Of a stretch of DNA of 54,535 nt, positions 19,676-28,902 are shown one piece after another. How positions within the stretch are numbered: position 1 is the first letter of the stretch; each line of letters starts with the position of its first letter. The notes beneath the pieces were generated by a model that did not search any database, was not told the origin of the DNA, and saw only the letters and a program-made list of their open reading frames with translations. Source of the DNA: Tessaracoccus caeni (GTDB taxonomy: Bacteria; Actinomycetota; Actinomycetes; Propionibacteriales; Propionibacteriaceae); contig NZ_JARGDO010000024.1 of the NCBI RefSeq assembly GCF_029211185.1, positions 1 to 54,535 of the forward strand, written 5' to 3'. The translations under genes were made by a program, and so were the position numbers.

Positions 19676-21136
19676 ATGGCCATTCCCTCGTTCGTAGACC
19701 GCGTGCAGCTGACGGTCCAAGCCGGCAACGGCGGGCACGGCTGCGCCTCCGTCAAGCGCGAGAAGTTCAAGCCGCTGGGTGGACCCGACGGCGGTAATGG
19801 CGGCGACGGCGGGTCGATCATCCTGCGCGTCGACGACAACCTGACCACTCTGATCGACTACCACCGGCACTCGGTGCGCAAGGCCACCAACGGACAGCCG
19901 GGCAAGGGCGATCATCAGCATGGGGCCAAGGGCGAAGACCTCATCCTCGCCGTTCCGCCGGGCACCGTCGTGACCCTGCAGAGCAACGGGCGTGTGCTGG
20001 CCGATCTCACCCACCCTGGCGAGGAGTTCATCGTCGCCCAGGGTGGCAAGGGCGGCCTCGGCAATGCCGCGCTGGCCTCGTCGACGCGCAAGGCACCGGG
20101 CTTTGCGCTGCTGGGTGAGGAGGGCGAGAGTCACGACATCCAGCTGGAGCTCAAGGTGGTGGCCGACATCGGACTGGTGGGCTTCCCGTCGGCCGGCAAG
20201 TCGTCTTTGGTCGCGGCCATCTCGCGCGCGCGGCCGAAGATCGCCGACTACCCGTTCACGACGCTGGTGCCCAACCTGGGCGTGGTGCTGGCCGGCGACG
20301 CGATCTACACCGTCGCGGACGTGCCTGGCCTGATCGAGGGCGCGTCGCTGGGCAAGGGCCTGGGCTTCGACTTCCTTCGGCACATAGAGCGTTGCCAGGC
20401 CATCGTCCACGTCATCGATCTGGCCACCTACGAACCTGGCCGCGACCCCCTCACCGACCTCGAGGTGATCGAGGGCGAGCTGAGCGCGCATGGCGGCCTG
20501 GAGGACCGGGTGCGCCTGGTGGCTCTCAACAAGGTGGACGTGCCGGAGGCCAAGGACATGGCCGAGATCGTGCGACCAGATCTGGAGGCCAAGGGCTACC
20601 GGGTCTTCGAGATCTCCACCAAGACCGGCGAAGGCCTGGGGCCGCTGAAGTTCGCCATGGCCGAGATCGTGAAGGCTCGACGCGGCGCCGAGCCGGCTCC
20701 CGAGCCACGGCCCGTCATCCGCCCGGCTCCGGTCGGCCGCACCAAGGCGGCCCAGGCCGAGTTCACCATCGTCCAGCAGAGCGACGGCGAAGGGGGTCCG
20801 CTGTGGCGGGTGCGCGGCACCAAGCCCGAGCGCTGGATCCGCCAGACCGACTTCAACAACGCCGAGGCCGTCGGCTTCCTCGCCGACCGGCTCAACCGGC
20901 TGGGCGTCGAGGACAAGCTGCTCCAGATGGGCGCGCGCGCGGGCGACGCCGTCGCCATCGGCGGCGAGGACGCCGTGGTGTTCGACTTCGAGCCCCAGCT
21001 CGAGACCGGAGCCGAGATCCTGAGCCGACGCGGCGAAGACCAGCGCTTCGACACGGTCCGTCCGGCCGTCGAGCGGCGCCGTCAGCTCGACGCCGAATAT
21101 CACGCCGCCAAGGAGGCCGCTGCGGATGAGAACTGA
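19676..21136 (+). CDS. obg: GTPase Obg/CgtA
   Basis: A 486-residue essential GTPase linked to 50S ribosome assembly and stress responses. It has the glycine-rich Obg fold (about 1-158; [20 protein letters not shown]), the G domain with G1 [11 protein letters not shown]3 DVPGLIEGA and G4 NKVD, and a C-terminal OCT domain (about 355-440) with an extra acidic/basic tail. It is followed by proB with an 11-nt overlap. Confidence 0.96.
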   Translation: MAIPSFVDRVQLTVQAGNGGHGCASVKREKFKPLGGPDGGNGGDGGSIILRVDDNLTTLIDYHRHSVRKATNGQPGKGDHQHGAKGEDLILAVPPGTVVTLQSNGRVLADLTHPGEEFIVAQGGKGGLGNAALASSTRKAPGFALLGEEGESHDIQLELKVVADIGLVGFPSAGKSSLVAAISRARPKIADYPFTTLVPNLGVVLAGDAIYTVADVPGLIEGASLGKGLGFDFLRHIERCQAIVHVIDLATYEPGRDPLTDLEVIEGELSAHGGLEDRVRLVALNKVDVPEAKDMAEIVRPDLEAKGYRVFEISTKTGEGLGPLKFAMAEIVKARRGAEPAPEPRPVIRPAPVGRTKAAQAEFTIVQQSDGEGGPLWRVRGTKPERWIRQTDFNNAEAVGFLADRLNRLGVEDKLLQMGARAGDAVAIGGEDAVVFDFEPQLETGAEILSRRGEDQRFDTVRPAVERRRQLDAEYHAAKEAAADEN

Positions 21137-22226
21137 GATCGTCGATGCCGAGCGCATCGTGGTCAAGGTTGGGTCTTCGTCGCTGACCGACCCCCGGGGA
21201 CACCTCGATCCCGAACGCGTCGAGCAGCTCGCCGACCTGCTGTCTGGCCTTCGGCATAACGGCAAGAAGGTCGTGCTGGTCACCTCCGGGGCGATCGCCG
21301 CCGGTCTGGGGCCGCTCAAGCTCAAGCGCCGCCCGCGCGACCTCGAGACGCAGCAGGCCGCGGCAGCCGTCGGACAAGGGCAGTTGCTGCGCGCCTACTC
21401 CGACGCCTTCGCCCGCCACGACCAGATCGTCGCGCAGCTGCTGCTGACCATCGACGACGTGCTGCGGCCCAAGACCTATCGCAATGCGCTGAACACCATC
21501 TCGCGGCTGTTCCGCCTGGGCGTGGTGCCGATCGTCAACGAGAACGACACGGTGGCCACCCACGAGATCCGGTTCGGCGACAACGACCGGCTCGCCGCCC
21601 TGATCGCGCATCTGATCCGGGCCGACGCGCTGTTGCTGTTCAGCGACGTCGACGGGCTCTACACCGCGCATCCCGACGAGCCGGGATCCGAGCTGATCGC
21701 CCACGTCGACGACGTCTCAGCCTTGGCCGTCGACACCTCCCGCGTGGGATCGAAGGTGGGTACCGGCGGCATGCGCACCAAGCTGCAGGCCGCCGACATC
21801 GCCACCCAGGCCGGTATCGGCGTCGTGTTGACCCACGCCGACCTGCTCGGCCCGGCGCTGGCCGGGGAGGAGGTGGGCACCTACTTCGCGCCCACCCGCA
21901 AACGCCGCCCGAGGAGACTGCTGTGGCTAGCGTTCGCTGCCGAGCCGCGGGGGAGCGTGAGCGTCGACGACGGTGCCAGGGCGGCGCTGGAGGCCGGCGG
22001 CGCCTCGCTGCTCGTCCCGGGCATCAAGGCCGTCGACGGAACCTTCGCCGAGGGCGAGCCCATCGAGATCCTCGGGCTCGACGGCGGCGTGATCGGCCGG
22101 GGATTCACGGCGTACTCGAGCGCGACGCTGGCCGCCGAGATCGCTCGATCCCGGGCGGCATCTGGCCGCGATCGGCAGCGTGCGGTGGTGCACCGCGACC
22201 GGATGATTCTCATCGCCAACCACTGA
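21126..22226 (+). CDS. proB: Glutamate 5-kinase
   Basis: A 366-residue kinase making gamma-glutamyl phosphate, the first step of proline synthesis. The amino-acid kinase domain (about 1-260) has [27 protein letters not shown] and [20 protein letters not shown]-terminal PUA domain (about 275-350) includes [11 protein letters not shown]. Its start lies inside the obg 3' end. proA is separated from it only by the PQ-loop gene. Confidence 0.95.
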   Translation: MRTEIVDAERIVVKVGSSSLTDPRGHLDPERVEQLADLLSGLRHNGKKVVLVTSGAIAAGLGPLKLKRRPRDLETQQAAAAVGQGQLLRAYSDAFARHDQIVAQLLLTIDDVLRPKTYRNALNTISRLFRLGVVPIVNENDTVATHEIRFGDNDRLAALIAHLIRADALLLFSDVDGLYTAHPDEPGSELIAHVDDVSALAVDTSRVGSKVGTGGMRTKLQAADIATQAGIGVVLTHADLLGPALAGEEVGTYFAPTRKRRPRRLLWLAFAAEPRGSVSVDDGARAALEAGGASLLVPGIKAVDGTFAEGEPIEILGLDGGVIGRGFTAYSSATLAAEIARSRAASGRDRQRAVVHRDRMILIANH

Positions 22227-22296
22227 GCCTGGGCACCTGGTCACCCCGTTCTGCGCGGGTTTTGATGGTGTCTGAGCGAGGTTCTAGGCTGCTGTG

Positions 22297-22905
22297 GTGA
22301 TCGCACTTCTCGGCTGGGTCGCGGCCGCTCTCGGCATCGGTTCCTCCCGTCCCCAGGCGTTTCGGATCTATCGGGTGCGCAGCAGCGCCGGGGTGTCGCT
22401 CTGGCTCTGGCAGCTGACGGCAGCGGCGACGGTGTCCTGGGCGGTGCACGGCTATATGGTAGATTCTCCGCAGATGCAGCTGCCCAACGTGTTCCTCGCG
22501 CTGATGTCGATGGTGACCGTCATCCTCGTGGTGCGGGACCGGCGCCTCTCGCTCGTTGGCACCGTGCTCCTCACCGCCGTCGTCGCCTTGGCGCTGATCG
22601 GCGTCGACGTGACGCTCGGTGCCGCCGTCTTCGGTTCCGTGGTGGCGATTCCCCAGCTGGTGGGTCAGGCGTCGCAGCTGCACAGCATGGTCAAGGCGGA
22701 CGACCTCCGCGGCGTGTCGCCGGGCTATCTCGCGGTGGCCCTGGTGTGCCAGTCGCTGTGGTTCGGGTTCGGCGTGCTGACGGTGGAGTGGGCCCTGATC
22801 GTGTGCGCCGGCCTGATGGTGGTCGCCTGCACCGCGAACCTCGGATACTGGGCGTATCGGACGCGGCGGCTGATCGTCGAACGGCGCCTCGGGGCCACGG
22901 CATAA
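22297..22905 (+). CDS. PQ-loop repeat membrane protein
   Basis: About 202 residues with six or seven hydrophobic helices and two PQ-loop motifs, SSRPQAFRIYR (about 18-28) and AIPQLVGQ (about 116-123), each followed by a Gly-Val-Ser helix start (SSAGVS, LRGVS). This is the SWEET/SemiSWEET/cystinosin layout, so sugar or amino-acid transport is likely; the substrate is unknown. GTG 22294 or GTG 22297 could be the start; a TAGGCT box 6 nt before the second favours it. It sits between proB and proA. Confidence 0.8.
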   Translation: MIALLGWVAAALGIGSSRPQAFRIYRVRSSAGVSLWLWQLTAAATVSWAVHGYMVDSPQMQLPNVFLALMSMVTVILVVRDRRLSLVGTVLLTAVVALALIGVDVTLGAAVFGSVVAIPQLVGQASQLHSMVKADDLRGVSPGYLAVALVCQSLWFGFGVLTVEWALIVCAGLMVVACTANLGYWAYRTRRLIVERRLGATA

Positions 22906-22920
22906 CACGGCATAACTGGG

Positions 22921-22926
22921 TAGGGT
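22921..22926 (+). promoter_or_regulatory. Leaderless-type -10 box (TAGGGT) for proA
   Basis: TAGGGT lies exactly 7 nt before ATG 22934 and favours that start over GTG 22925, which would overlap the box. Confidence 0.55.
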
Positions 22927-22933
22927 GAGCGGC

Positions 22934-24175
22934 ATGGATTTTCAGACCCAGGCAGCACGCGCCCGCCAGGCCAGCACCGAGCTGGTGTCGTTGAACCGAG
23001 GGGCCAAAGACCGAGCCCTGCACGCGATGGCGGATCATCTCGCCGAGGCCGAGGCTGAGTTGCTGGCGGCCAACCAGGTCGACGTCGACACCGCTCGTTC
23101 CGGTGGTACCCCGGAGTCGATCCTGGATCGCTTGAGGCTGGATTCGTCACGAGTGGCCGGAATGGTTCAGGGCCTGCGCGATCTCGCCGCCCTGCCCGAC
23201 CCCGTCGGCGACGTGCTGCGGGGCTGGAAGCTGCCCAACGGCGTCTCCGTGCGTCAGGTGCGGGTGCCGTTCGGCGTGGTCGGCATCATCTACGAGGCGC
23301 GCCCCAACGTGACGGCCGACGCGGCCGGCATCGCGCTGAAGTCCGGAAACGCGTCGCTGCTACGTGGCTCCAGCAGCGCCATCAACTCCAATCGCGTCAC
23401 GGTGAAGGCGTTGCGGGCCGGGCTGGAGTCGGTGGGCGTCAACCCGGATGCCGTGAACCTGGTGGAGGGCGGCCGCGAGGTGACCTCCGAGATGATGACC
23501 GCTCGCGGTCTGGTCGACGTGCTCATCCCGCGCGGCGGCGCCGGTCTGATCCAGGCCGTCGTCGACGGCTCGACGGTGCCGGTGATCGAGACGGGCACCG
23601 GAAACTGCCACCTGTTCGTCGACGCCGATGCCGACATCGAGCAGGCGCTCGACATCATGATCAACGCCAAGACCCAGCGGCCCAGCGTCTGCAACGCGCT
23701 GGAGACGCTGCTCGTGCATCGCGACATCGCCCCCGTGTTCCTCCCCAAGGCGCTGACGGTGCTGCAGGAAGCCGGCGTCACTGTGCACGGCGACCAGTCC
23801 ATCCAGGGCTACTCGGAGACGATCGTCCCCGCCCGCGAGGGGGAGTACGACGCCGAATACCTGTCCCTCGATCTGGCTGCGAAGGTCGTCGAGGATCTGG
23901 ACGAGGCCATCGCCCACATCCGCCAGCACACCACCGGCCACTCCGAGACGATCGTCACCGGCAACAAGCGTTCCTCCGAGCGGTTCGTCACCGAGGTGGA
24001 TGCGGCGGCGGTGCTGGTCAACGCCTCCAGCCGCTTCGTCGACGGGGGAGAGTTCGGCTTCGGAGCCGAGATCGGCATCTCGACTCAGAAGCTGCACGCC
24101 CGCGGGCCGATGGGCTTGGCGGAGATGACCTCGTCGAAGTACGTGGTCGAAGGCGACGGGCAGGTGCGTCAGTAG
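22934..24175 (+). CDS. proA: Gamma-glutamyl phosphate reductase
   Basis: A 413-residue NADPH-dependent enzyme reducing gamma-glutamyl phosphate to glutamate semialdehyde, the second step of proline synthesis. Motifs include VPFGVVGIIYEARPNVT, LKSGNASLLRGSS, LIPRGGAGLIQ and the catalytic-cysteine region QRPSVCNALETLLVH (about residue 255). The length is normal. It has its own probable leaderless promoter. Confidence 0.95.
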   Translation: MDFQTQAARARQASTELVSLNRGAKDRALHAMADHLAEAEAELLAANQVDVDTARSGGTPESILDRLRLDSSRVAGMVQGLRDLAALPDPVGDVLRGWKLPNGVSVRQVRVPFGVVGIIYEARPNVTADAAGIALKSGNASLLRGSSSAINSNRVTVKALRAGLESVGVNPDAVNLVEGGREVTSEMMTARGLVDVLIPRGGAGLIQAVVDGSTVPVIETGTGNCHLFVDADADIEQALDIMINAKTQRPSVCNALETLLVHRDIAPVFLPKALTVLQEAGVTVHGDQSIQGYSETIVPAREGEYDAEYLSLDLAAKVVEDLDEAIAHIRQHTTGHSETIVTGNKRSSERFVTEVDAAAVLVNASSRFVDGGEFGFGAEIGISTQKLHARGPMGLAEMTSSKYVVEGDGQVRQ

Positions 24176-24198
24176 CGCCTGAGCGCACCGAGCTTTGG

Positions 24199-24204
24199 TA
24201 GTAT
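24199..24204 (+). promoter_or_regulatory. Leaderless-type -10 box (TAGTAT)
   Basis: TAGTAT lies exactly 7 nt before ATG 24212, supporting expression of the small membrane peptide and the nadD-rsfS genes behind it. Confidence 0.5.
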
Positions 24205-24211
24205 CCCGCGC

Positions 24212-24343
24212 ATGCTGGTAACTCTGCTTGAGGCCTCCGAGGGCCTGAACCCCATGTACATGGGCGTCATCGCCTTGGCGCTGCTGTTGATCCCGCTGAT
24301 CTGGGTGATCGGCATGGGCTCGGGGCGGCCGCACTCCAAGTGA
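24212..24343 (+). CDS. Small membrane protein upstream of nadD (43 residues)
   Basis: A short gene starting [19 protein letters not shown], followed by one strongly hydrophobic helix ([18 protein letters not shown]) and a short basic tail, GRPHSK. The stop overlaps the nadD GTG (GTGA) and a -10 box lies at the standard 7 nt, so it looks translated and coupled to nadD. It has a single membrane span and no family that I recognise. Confidence 0.65.
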   Translation: MLVTLLEASEGLNPMYMGVIALALLLIPLIWVIGMGSGRPHSK

Positions 24344-24990
24344 CGTCCACAGCACTCGCTGCGGCCCGCAGGGGGCTGGAGCGGCCCTATCGCCTCGGCG
24401 TGATGGGCGGCACGTTCGACCCCATCCACCACGGCCACCTCGTGGCGGCCTCCGAGGTGGCCGCGAAGTTCCGTCTCGATGAGGTGGTGTTCGTGCCGAC
24501 GGGTGTTCCGTGGCAGAAGTCGCATCGGAGCGTCTCGTCTGCGGAAGACCGTTACCTGATGACGGTGATCGCGACGGCCTCGAATCCTCGGTTCTCGGTC
24601 TCGCGAGTCGACATCGAGCGGGCCGGTAACACCTACACCGTCGACACCCTCAAGGATCTGCGAGCCGAGCGCGGCGACGACGTCGAACTGTTCTTCATCA
24701 CCGGCGCCGACGCGGTGCGCCAGATCCTGACCTGGCACGGTGCCGATCAGCTGTTCGACCTGGCCACCTTCGTCGGTGTGACCCGCCCCGGCGTGCCGAT
24801 GACCAGCGCCGATCTGGCCCATCTGCCGAAGGATCGTGTGGAGCTGCTCGAGGTGCCGGCCCTGGCCATCTCGTCCACCGACTGCCGCGCCCGGGTGCAG
24901 GCACATCAACCCATCTGGTATCTGGTGCCCGACGGCATCGTGCAATACATCGCCAAGCGGGGGCTCTACCCTGCGGAAGAAGGTAAATGA
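24340..24990 (+). CDS. nadD: Nicotinate-nucleotide adenylyltransferase
   Basis: A 216-residue enzyme that joins nicotinate mononucleotide and ATP to give deamido-NAD in NAD synthesis. The nucleotidyltransferase motif [15 protein letters not shown] is at residues 20-34 and the second motif [10 protein letters not shown] at about 180-189. The start overlaps the small membrane gene and the stop overlaps rsfS (ATGA). The nadD-rsfS pairing is common in bacteria. Confidence 0.95.
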   Translation: MTSTALAAARRGLERPYRLGVMGGTFDPIHHGHLVAASEVAAKFRLDEVVFVPTGVPWQKSHRSVSSAEDRYLMTVIATASNPRFSVSRVDIERAGNTYTVDTLKDLRAERGDDVELFFITGADAVRQILTWHGADQLFDLATFVGVTRPGVPMTSADLAHLPKDRVELLEVPALAISSTDCRARVQAHQPIWYLVPDGIVQYIAKRGLYPAEEGK

Positions 24991-25370
24991 CAGTGGCAAC
25001 CACTGACGAAGTGATGCGCGACGTCGAGGTGGCCGCTCAGGCCGCCTCCGACAAGAAGGGCCAGCAGATCGTCGCCTTCGACGTCTCCGAGCAGCTCGCC
25101 ATCACCGACGTGTTCCTCATCGCGAGCGCCGGCAACGAGCGCCAGGTGGGAGCTATCGTCGACGGGGTCGAAGAGGCCCTGCTGAAGATCAAGCGCAAGC
25201 CCGTTCGTCGCGAAGGCGATCGAGAGAACCGTTGGGTGCTGCTCGACTACCTCGACTTCGTGGTGCACGTCCAGCACGACGAGGAGCGCAGCCTCTACAA
25301 CCTGGAACGGCTCTGGAAGGACTGCCCCCAGTTGCCTCTTTCGATCGAGGATCCCGAGCCGGAGGCTTAG
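24987..25370 (+). CDS. rsfS: Ribosomal silencing factor RsfS
   Basis: A 127-residue RsfS/Iojap protein that binds L14 on the large subunit and blocks subunit joining under starvation. Motifs are [20 protein letters not shown] (about 25-44), the Glu/Lys-rich middle, and [13 protein letters not shown], followed by a C-terminal YNLERLW. It is translationally coupled to nadD. Confidence 0.94.
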   Translation: MTVATTDEVMRDVEVAAQAASDKKGQQIVAFDVSEQLAITDVFLIASAGNERQVGAIVDGVEEALLKIKRKPVRREGDRENRWVLLDYLDFVVHVQHDEERSLYNLERLWKDCPQLPLSIEDPEPEA

Positions 25371-25402
25371 CCTAAGCTCAACAGCCTCAGCCGGGAGGGC
25401 AT

Positions 25403-27496
25403 ATGGAGTTCGTCGGATTCGTCATCAATGTCCTGATCCTGGCGTGGGTTTCGCGGCGCCTGCTCGGCGTGCCGGTCGGGTGGATCCGGTTGGCGATCAT
25501 CAGCGCGATGATCATCCCGCTCACGTCCTACGCGATGGACGAGCTGATTTACCTCATCGACCCCAACATCGACTCGTCGTTGCCCGGGGTGCTGTTGCTC
25601 ATCGTGGTGCTGATGGGCAGCATCGTCGCCGTCGAGTTGATCATCCTGACGGTGCTGGAGGCGCTCGTTCCGACGAGGAGCATGCCCAGCCCGCTGAGTG
25701 TCATCCGCGGGATACCGGCGGCCTGGCGCCGAACGCGACGCTACGCCGCGATCTGGCGGATCCTGTTGAAGCGCGGCCTGACGATGTACCTCAGCCCCGC
25801 GCCGCCGTCCGACCGGGAGACCACGCGGGTGGCGCGGTCGCTGCGCTACGCGCTCAGCGACGCCGGGGTGACCTTCGTGAAGTTCGGACAGATGCTGGCC
25901 ACCCGGGCCGACCTGCTGCCGGCGCCGTTCATCCGCGAGTTGTCGATGCTGCACAGCTCTGTGGATCCCGAGCCGTGGAGCGCGGTGGGCTCCGTCGTCG
26001 AGGATGCCTTCGACGCGCCCGTGCGCGAGGTGTTCTCCGAGTTGTCTGAGCAACCGATGGCGGCTGCCTCGGTGGCGCAGATTCATGCGGCTCGGCTGGC
26101 TGATGGACGCGAGGTGGTCGTCAAGGTGCAGCGGCCCAAGGCGCGAGCCCAGGTGACGGCGGATCTCGACATCCTGCGCCGGCTGGCCGAGCGTCTGGAG
26201 GCCAGGACGTCCTGGGGCAAGGATCTCGGGGCGACCGCCTTGGCTGAGGGGTTCGCCGCGTCGCTGCATGAGGAACTCGACTACACCGTCGAGATGCGCA
26301 ACATGCTCGCGGTGGGTAAGCCTGGCCCCGCGGAATCTCGCCTACTACGCGACCCCACCTGGGCCCACTCGCTTCGCCCTGAACGCTCAGCAGACGACCC
26401 GGTATGCCCTCGCGCCCAGGACTCGCCATTGAACCCATCTGGTGCCGCTCGCTACGGCGACCTTCCACGGGGCCAGGCTATAAGCAGCGACCTGATCGTT
26501 CCGACGCCGATCCAGGAACTCTGCTCCGAGCGGGTTCTTGTCATGACGCGGATCCAGGGCAAGCCCTTGTCATCTGCGTCCGACGAGCTTGCGACCCTCA
26601 CCGCCGAACAGCGGGCGGGCCTCGCGAGCTGCCTGGCCAATGGCGTGATGCGGCAGATCTTCGTGACCGGGATCTTCCACGCCGATCTGCATCCCGGCAA
26701 CGTGATCTACACCACCGACGGTGACCTGGCTCTGCTCGACTTCGGCTCGGTGGGCCGGCTCGACCGGTCGACGCGCACGTCGCTGGTCCTGCTGCTCTAC
26801 GCCGTCGACCGGCAGGACGCGATCGCCGCCACCGATGCGTTGCTGAACGTGATGGAACGCCCGGCCGAGCTCGACGACCGCGCCCTCGAACGAGAGATCG
26901 GGGGCTTGCTGCTGCAATACGGCGGAGGGCTGCCGGCGGCTGGGGCAGCGTCGATGTTCGCTGAAATGGTCGAGCTGATCGTCGGCCACGGCTTCCGGGT
27001 GCCCCCGCAGCTGGCAGCTGTGTTCCGCACCCTCGCCACGCTCGACGGGACGCTCCGGCTGCTCGATCCGAACGTCGACATGGTCGCGCTGGCGCGAGCC
27101 CAGGGGAGCGAGCTGGCCCAGCACATGTTCGGCCGTGATGCGGTGAAGACCCAGATCGAGCATCAACTCGTCACAGTGCTGCCCCTCCTGTCACGGCTTC
27201 CGCGTCGGCTGGCGCGGATCACCGAGCAGCTCGAAGAGGGCAGCTTCTCCATGAACGTGAGCCCCCTGCGTCAGCCCGCCGATCGGCGCTATGTCTCCGG
27301 CGTCGGCGATCAGTTCACGCTCGCCGTGCTTGGCTGCGCACTCGGATTCGGCGGCCTGTTCCTGCTCACGAGGGAGGGCGGCCCGCAGTTCATGACCAAC
27401 GTGCCGCTGTGGCCCTTCATCGGTGTGACCCTGCTGTTCCTCGCCTTTACCTTGGGCGCCCGGGTGCTCGCCAATATCTTCTTCCGCCACGAATAG
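25403..27496 (+). CDS. ABC1/UbiB-type atypical kinase, with an in-frame palindromic insertion
   Basis: A 697-residue membrane-anchored protein of the ABC1 kinase-like family, linked elsewhere to isoprenoid-quinone metabolism. Visible are N-terminal hydrophobic helices (about 1-95), the KxGQ-type motif FVKFGQMLATRADLLP, the Ala-rich nucleotide loop AAASVAQIHAA, VVVKVQRP, EELDY, the catalytic ADLHPGNV and metal-binding LLDFGSVGRL, and two C-terminal helices. Residues about 306-360 (KPGPAESRLL to RGQAI) do not belong to the family; they are encoded by a palindromic element that keeps the frame. Start ATG 25403 has gggaggg before it. Confidence 0.88.
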   Translation: MEFVGFVINVLILAWVSRRLLGVPVGWIRLAIISAMIIPLTSYAMDELIYLIDPNIDSSLPGVLLLIVVLMGSIVAVELIILTVLEALVPTRSMPSPLSVIRGIPAAWRRTRRYAAIWRILLKRGLTMYLSPAPPSDRETTRVARSLRYALSDAGVTFVKFGQMLATRADLLPAPFIRELSMLHSSVDPEPWSAVGSVVEDAFDAPVREVFSELSEQPMAAASVAQIHAARLADGREVVVKVQRPKARAQVTADLDILRRLAERLEARTSWGKDLGATALAEGFAASLHEELDYTVEMRNMLAVGKPGPAESRLLRDPTWAHSLRPERSADDPVCPRAQDSPLNPSGAARYGDLPRGQAISSDLIVPTPIQELCSERVLVMTRIQGKPLSSASDELATLTAEQRAGLASCLANGVMRQIFVTGIFHADLHPGNVIYTTDGDLALLDFGSVGRLDRSTRTSLVLLLYAVDRQDAIAATDALLNVMERPAELDDRALEREIGGLLLQYGGGLPAAGAASMFAEMVELIVGHGFRVPPQLAAVFRTLATLDGTLRLLDPNVDMVALARAQGSELAQHMFGRDAVKTQIEHQLVTVLPLLSRLPRRLARITEQLEEGSFSMNVSPLRQPADRRYVSGVGDQFTLAVLGCALGFGGLFLLTREGGPQFMTNVPLWPFIGVTLLFLAFTLGARVLANIFFRHE
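26317..26482. repeat. Palindromic element inserted in frame in the kinase gene
   Basis: The terminal arms agcctggccccgcggaa (26319-26335) and ttccacggggccaggct (26463-26479) are inverted copies with one mismatch in 17. A smaller inverted pair, cctgggc/gcccagg (26358-26364, 26414-26420), lies inside. The flanking protein reads straight through the family alignment if about 55 codons are removed. There is no clear target duplication and no coding capacity of its own, so it is a small non-autonomous or REP-like element. Confidence 0.7.
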
Positions 27497-27628
27497 CTGC
27501 GTGGCCACGCTCTGGGGTACGGAGACGCTTGGCGACGAATCAGCCCCGAAGCCGCAGCCTCGAGGAGAGCGTGTCGGCGTCTGGGGACTCGTGGTCGGGA
27601 CCGGTGGTGGGCTCGTCGTGTCACGGCT

Positions 27629-27703
27629 GTTTCCTTCGGCTACGTATATGGCGTGATCTGTGCAATAGGTACAGATCGCGCCATATACGTAGCCGAAGGA
27701 AAC
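27629..27703. repeat. 33-bp palindrome (long hairpin)
   Basis: Arms 27629-27661 and 27671-27703 match over 33 bp with a single T/G mismatch, which would be a G-U pair in RNA. The loop is 9 nt, gcaataggt. The stem is unusually AT-rich for this genome (tacgtatatgg). There is no T-run. Confidence 0.85.
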
Positions 27704-27722
27704 CACACAAGGTAGGGGCTCT

Positions 27723-27776
27723 TTTCGAGCTCTCCAGGGCATCCATGCCGGGACGGAGGCCCTGGAGAGCTCGAAA
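27723..27776. repeat. 18-bp palindrome
   Basis: Perfect arms tttcgagctctccagggc (27723-27740) and the complement at 27759-27776, with an 18-nt loop. The outer tttcgag part resembles the outer stem of the 16473-16575 palindrome. Confidence 0.8.
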
Positions 27777-27822
27777 GGTCGCGTTCCTGCGCGGGGACTC
27801 CTCCTCGGGCAGACTTAGCTCG

Positions 27823-28866
27823 ATGGAATCAGCAGAAATGGCGCCGCTGGCGCTCGTGGTGATCGCCGGACCGCAGGCGTCAGGTAAGAGCACGCTGGCG
27901 ACGGCCCTCAGCGCCGAACTGCGTCGGCAGGGCGAACGCGTGGCGCTGGTGGAGCTGGATCAGATCGCGGCGATGGCCCTTCCCACCCTTCCCGGCTGGG
28001 ACACCGCGCACCAGATCTTCGAGTCGGTGACCGGGCTATGGGCGCGGTCCGAGTTGACCTGCGTCATCGCCGAGGGGTCGGGCGACGCAGAGGAAGTATC
28101 GCGGTTGCTGCGACAGGCCCCTCCGGGATCGGTGACGGTCACTGTCGTCACGACCGCCTCGTTCGAGGTCGCGTTCTCCCGTGCCCAAGCAGACCCGACG
28201 CGAGGTATCTCACGTCAGCACGATTTCCTCAGCCGCGTCTACGGCGCGTGGGCTGACGAGTTGGGCAGGTTCGATGCGGACGTGGTGATCGACACCGACA
28301 TCCTCGCGATCGATCAGGCCGTCGAGCGCGTCCAATCCGCAATAGCGAGCGCTCGCAAAGCCCAGTCGGCGGGTAGCCCGCTCGCCATCGACGTCTGGGG
28401 GCAGCGTCTGACGGAACTGCATCCTGTCGATGAGCCGACAGAATCCGTGATCGACGGGGTCGTCTGTCCGTTGTCGCTCGTCGTGGTGTCGTCCCAAGGC
28501 AAGACGCTGTTCGGCCTGAATGCCTGGCGTCATGAATGGGAGTTGCCGGGCGGGATGATCGAGGCCGGCGAGACGCCACGCGCGGCAGCAAGTCGCGAGC
28601 TGCGTGAGGAGACCGGAGTAGCACTCAGCGCGGACGACCTCACCTGGATCGGCCTGGCGACCTTCGCACTCGTGAACCCGGAGCGGACGGAGCATGCGGC
28701 GATCTACGCGGTGGAACTGGTGGAGCTACCCGCGACATCGGCGTCGGATGAGTTAGTGAACCTGGGCTGGTTCGATCTTGACGAGACGACAGATGAGGTT
28801 CTCGCACCACTTGATCTCAAGATCGCTCAGCTGACAGCCATGGGGAGTGACCGTGAGGATCTCTAG
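27823..28866 (+). CDS. P-loop kinase-Nudix hydrolase fusion
   Basis: A 347-residue two-domain protein. Residues about 8-175 form a small nucleoside/zeta-toxin-like P-loop domain with Walker A GPQASGKST and a probable base-binding VIAEGSGD. Residues about 205-335 are a Nudix domain with an intact box (GGMIEAGETPRAAASREL then REETGV), whose Glu residues bind Mg2+. The N-terminal domain could phosphorylate, and the C-terminal domain hydrolyse, a nucleotide-like compound; the order may mean salvage or repair chemistry, but the substrate is unknown. ATG 27823 is chosen because the match begins there and CAGACT lies 7 nt upstream. Confidence 0.8.
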   Translation: MESAEMAPLALVVIAGPQASGKSTLATALSAELRRQGERVALVELDQIAAMALPTLPGWDTAHQIFESVTGLWARSELTCVIAEGSGDAEEVSRLLRQAPPGSVTVTVVTTASFEVAFSRAQADPTRGISRQHDFLSRVYGAWADELGRFDADVVIDTDILAIDQAVERVQSAIASARKAQSAGSPLAIDVWGQRLTELHPVDEPTESVIDGVVCPLSLVVVSSQGKTLFGLNAWRHEWELPGGMIEAGETPRAAASRELREETGVALSADDLTWIGLATFALVNPERTEHAAIYAVELVELPATSASDELVNLGWFDLDETTDEVLAPLDLKIAQLTAMGSDREDL

Positions 28867-28902
28867 TCGGGAGCGCGAGTGGTGCTGCGCTTGGCTCGAT
28901 CC

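Larger units (their letters stand above)
27497..27822. other. 326-bp gap with two long hairpins
   Basis: I see no gene here. The gap holds two separate palindromes (listed separately) and, at its right end, CAGACT exactly 7 nt before the ATG of the next gene. The open frame that crosses the gap from 27409 is an accident of GC-rich sequence. Confidence 0.6.
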
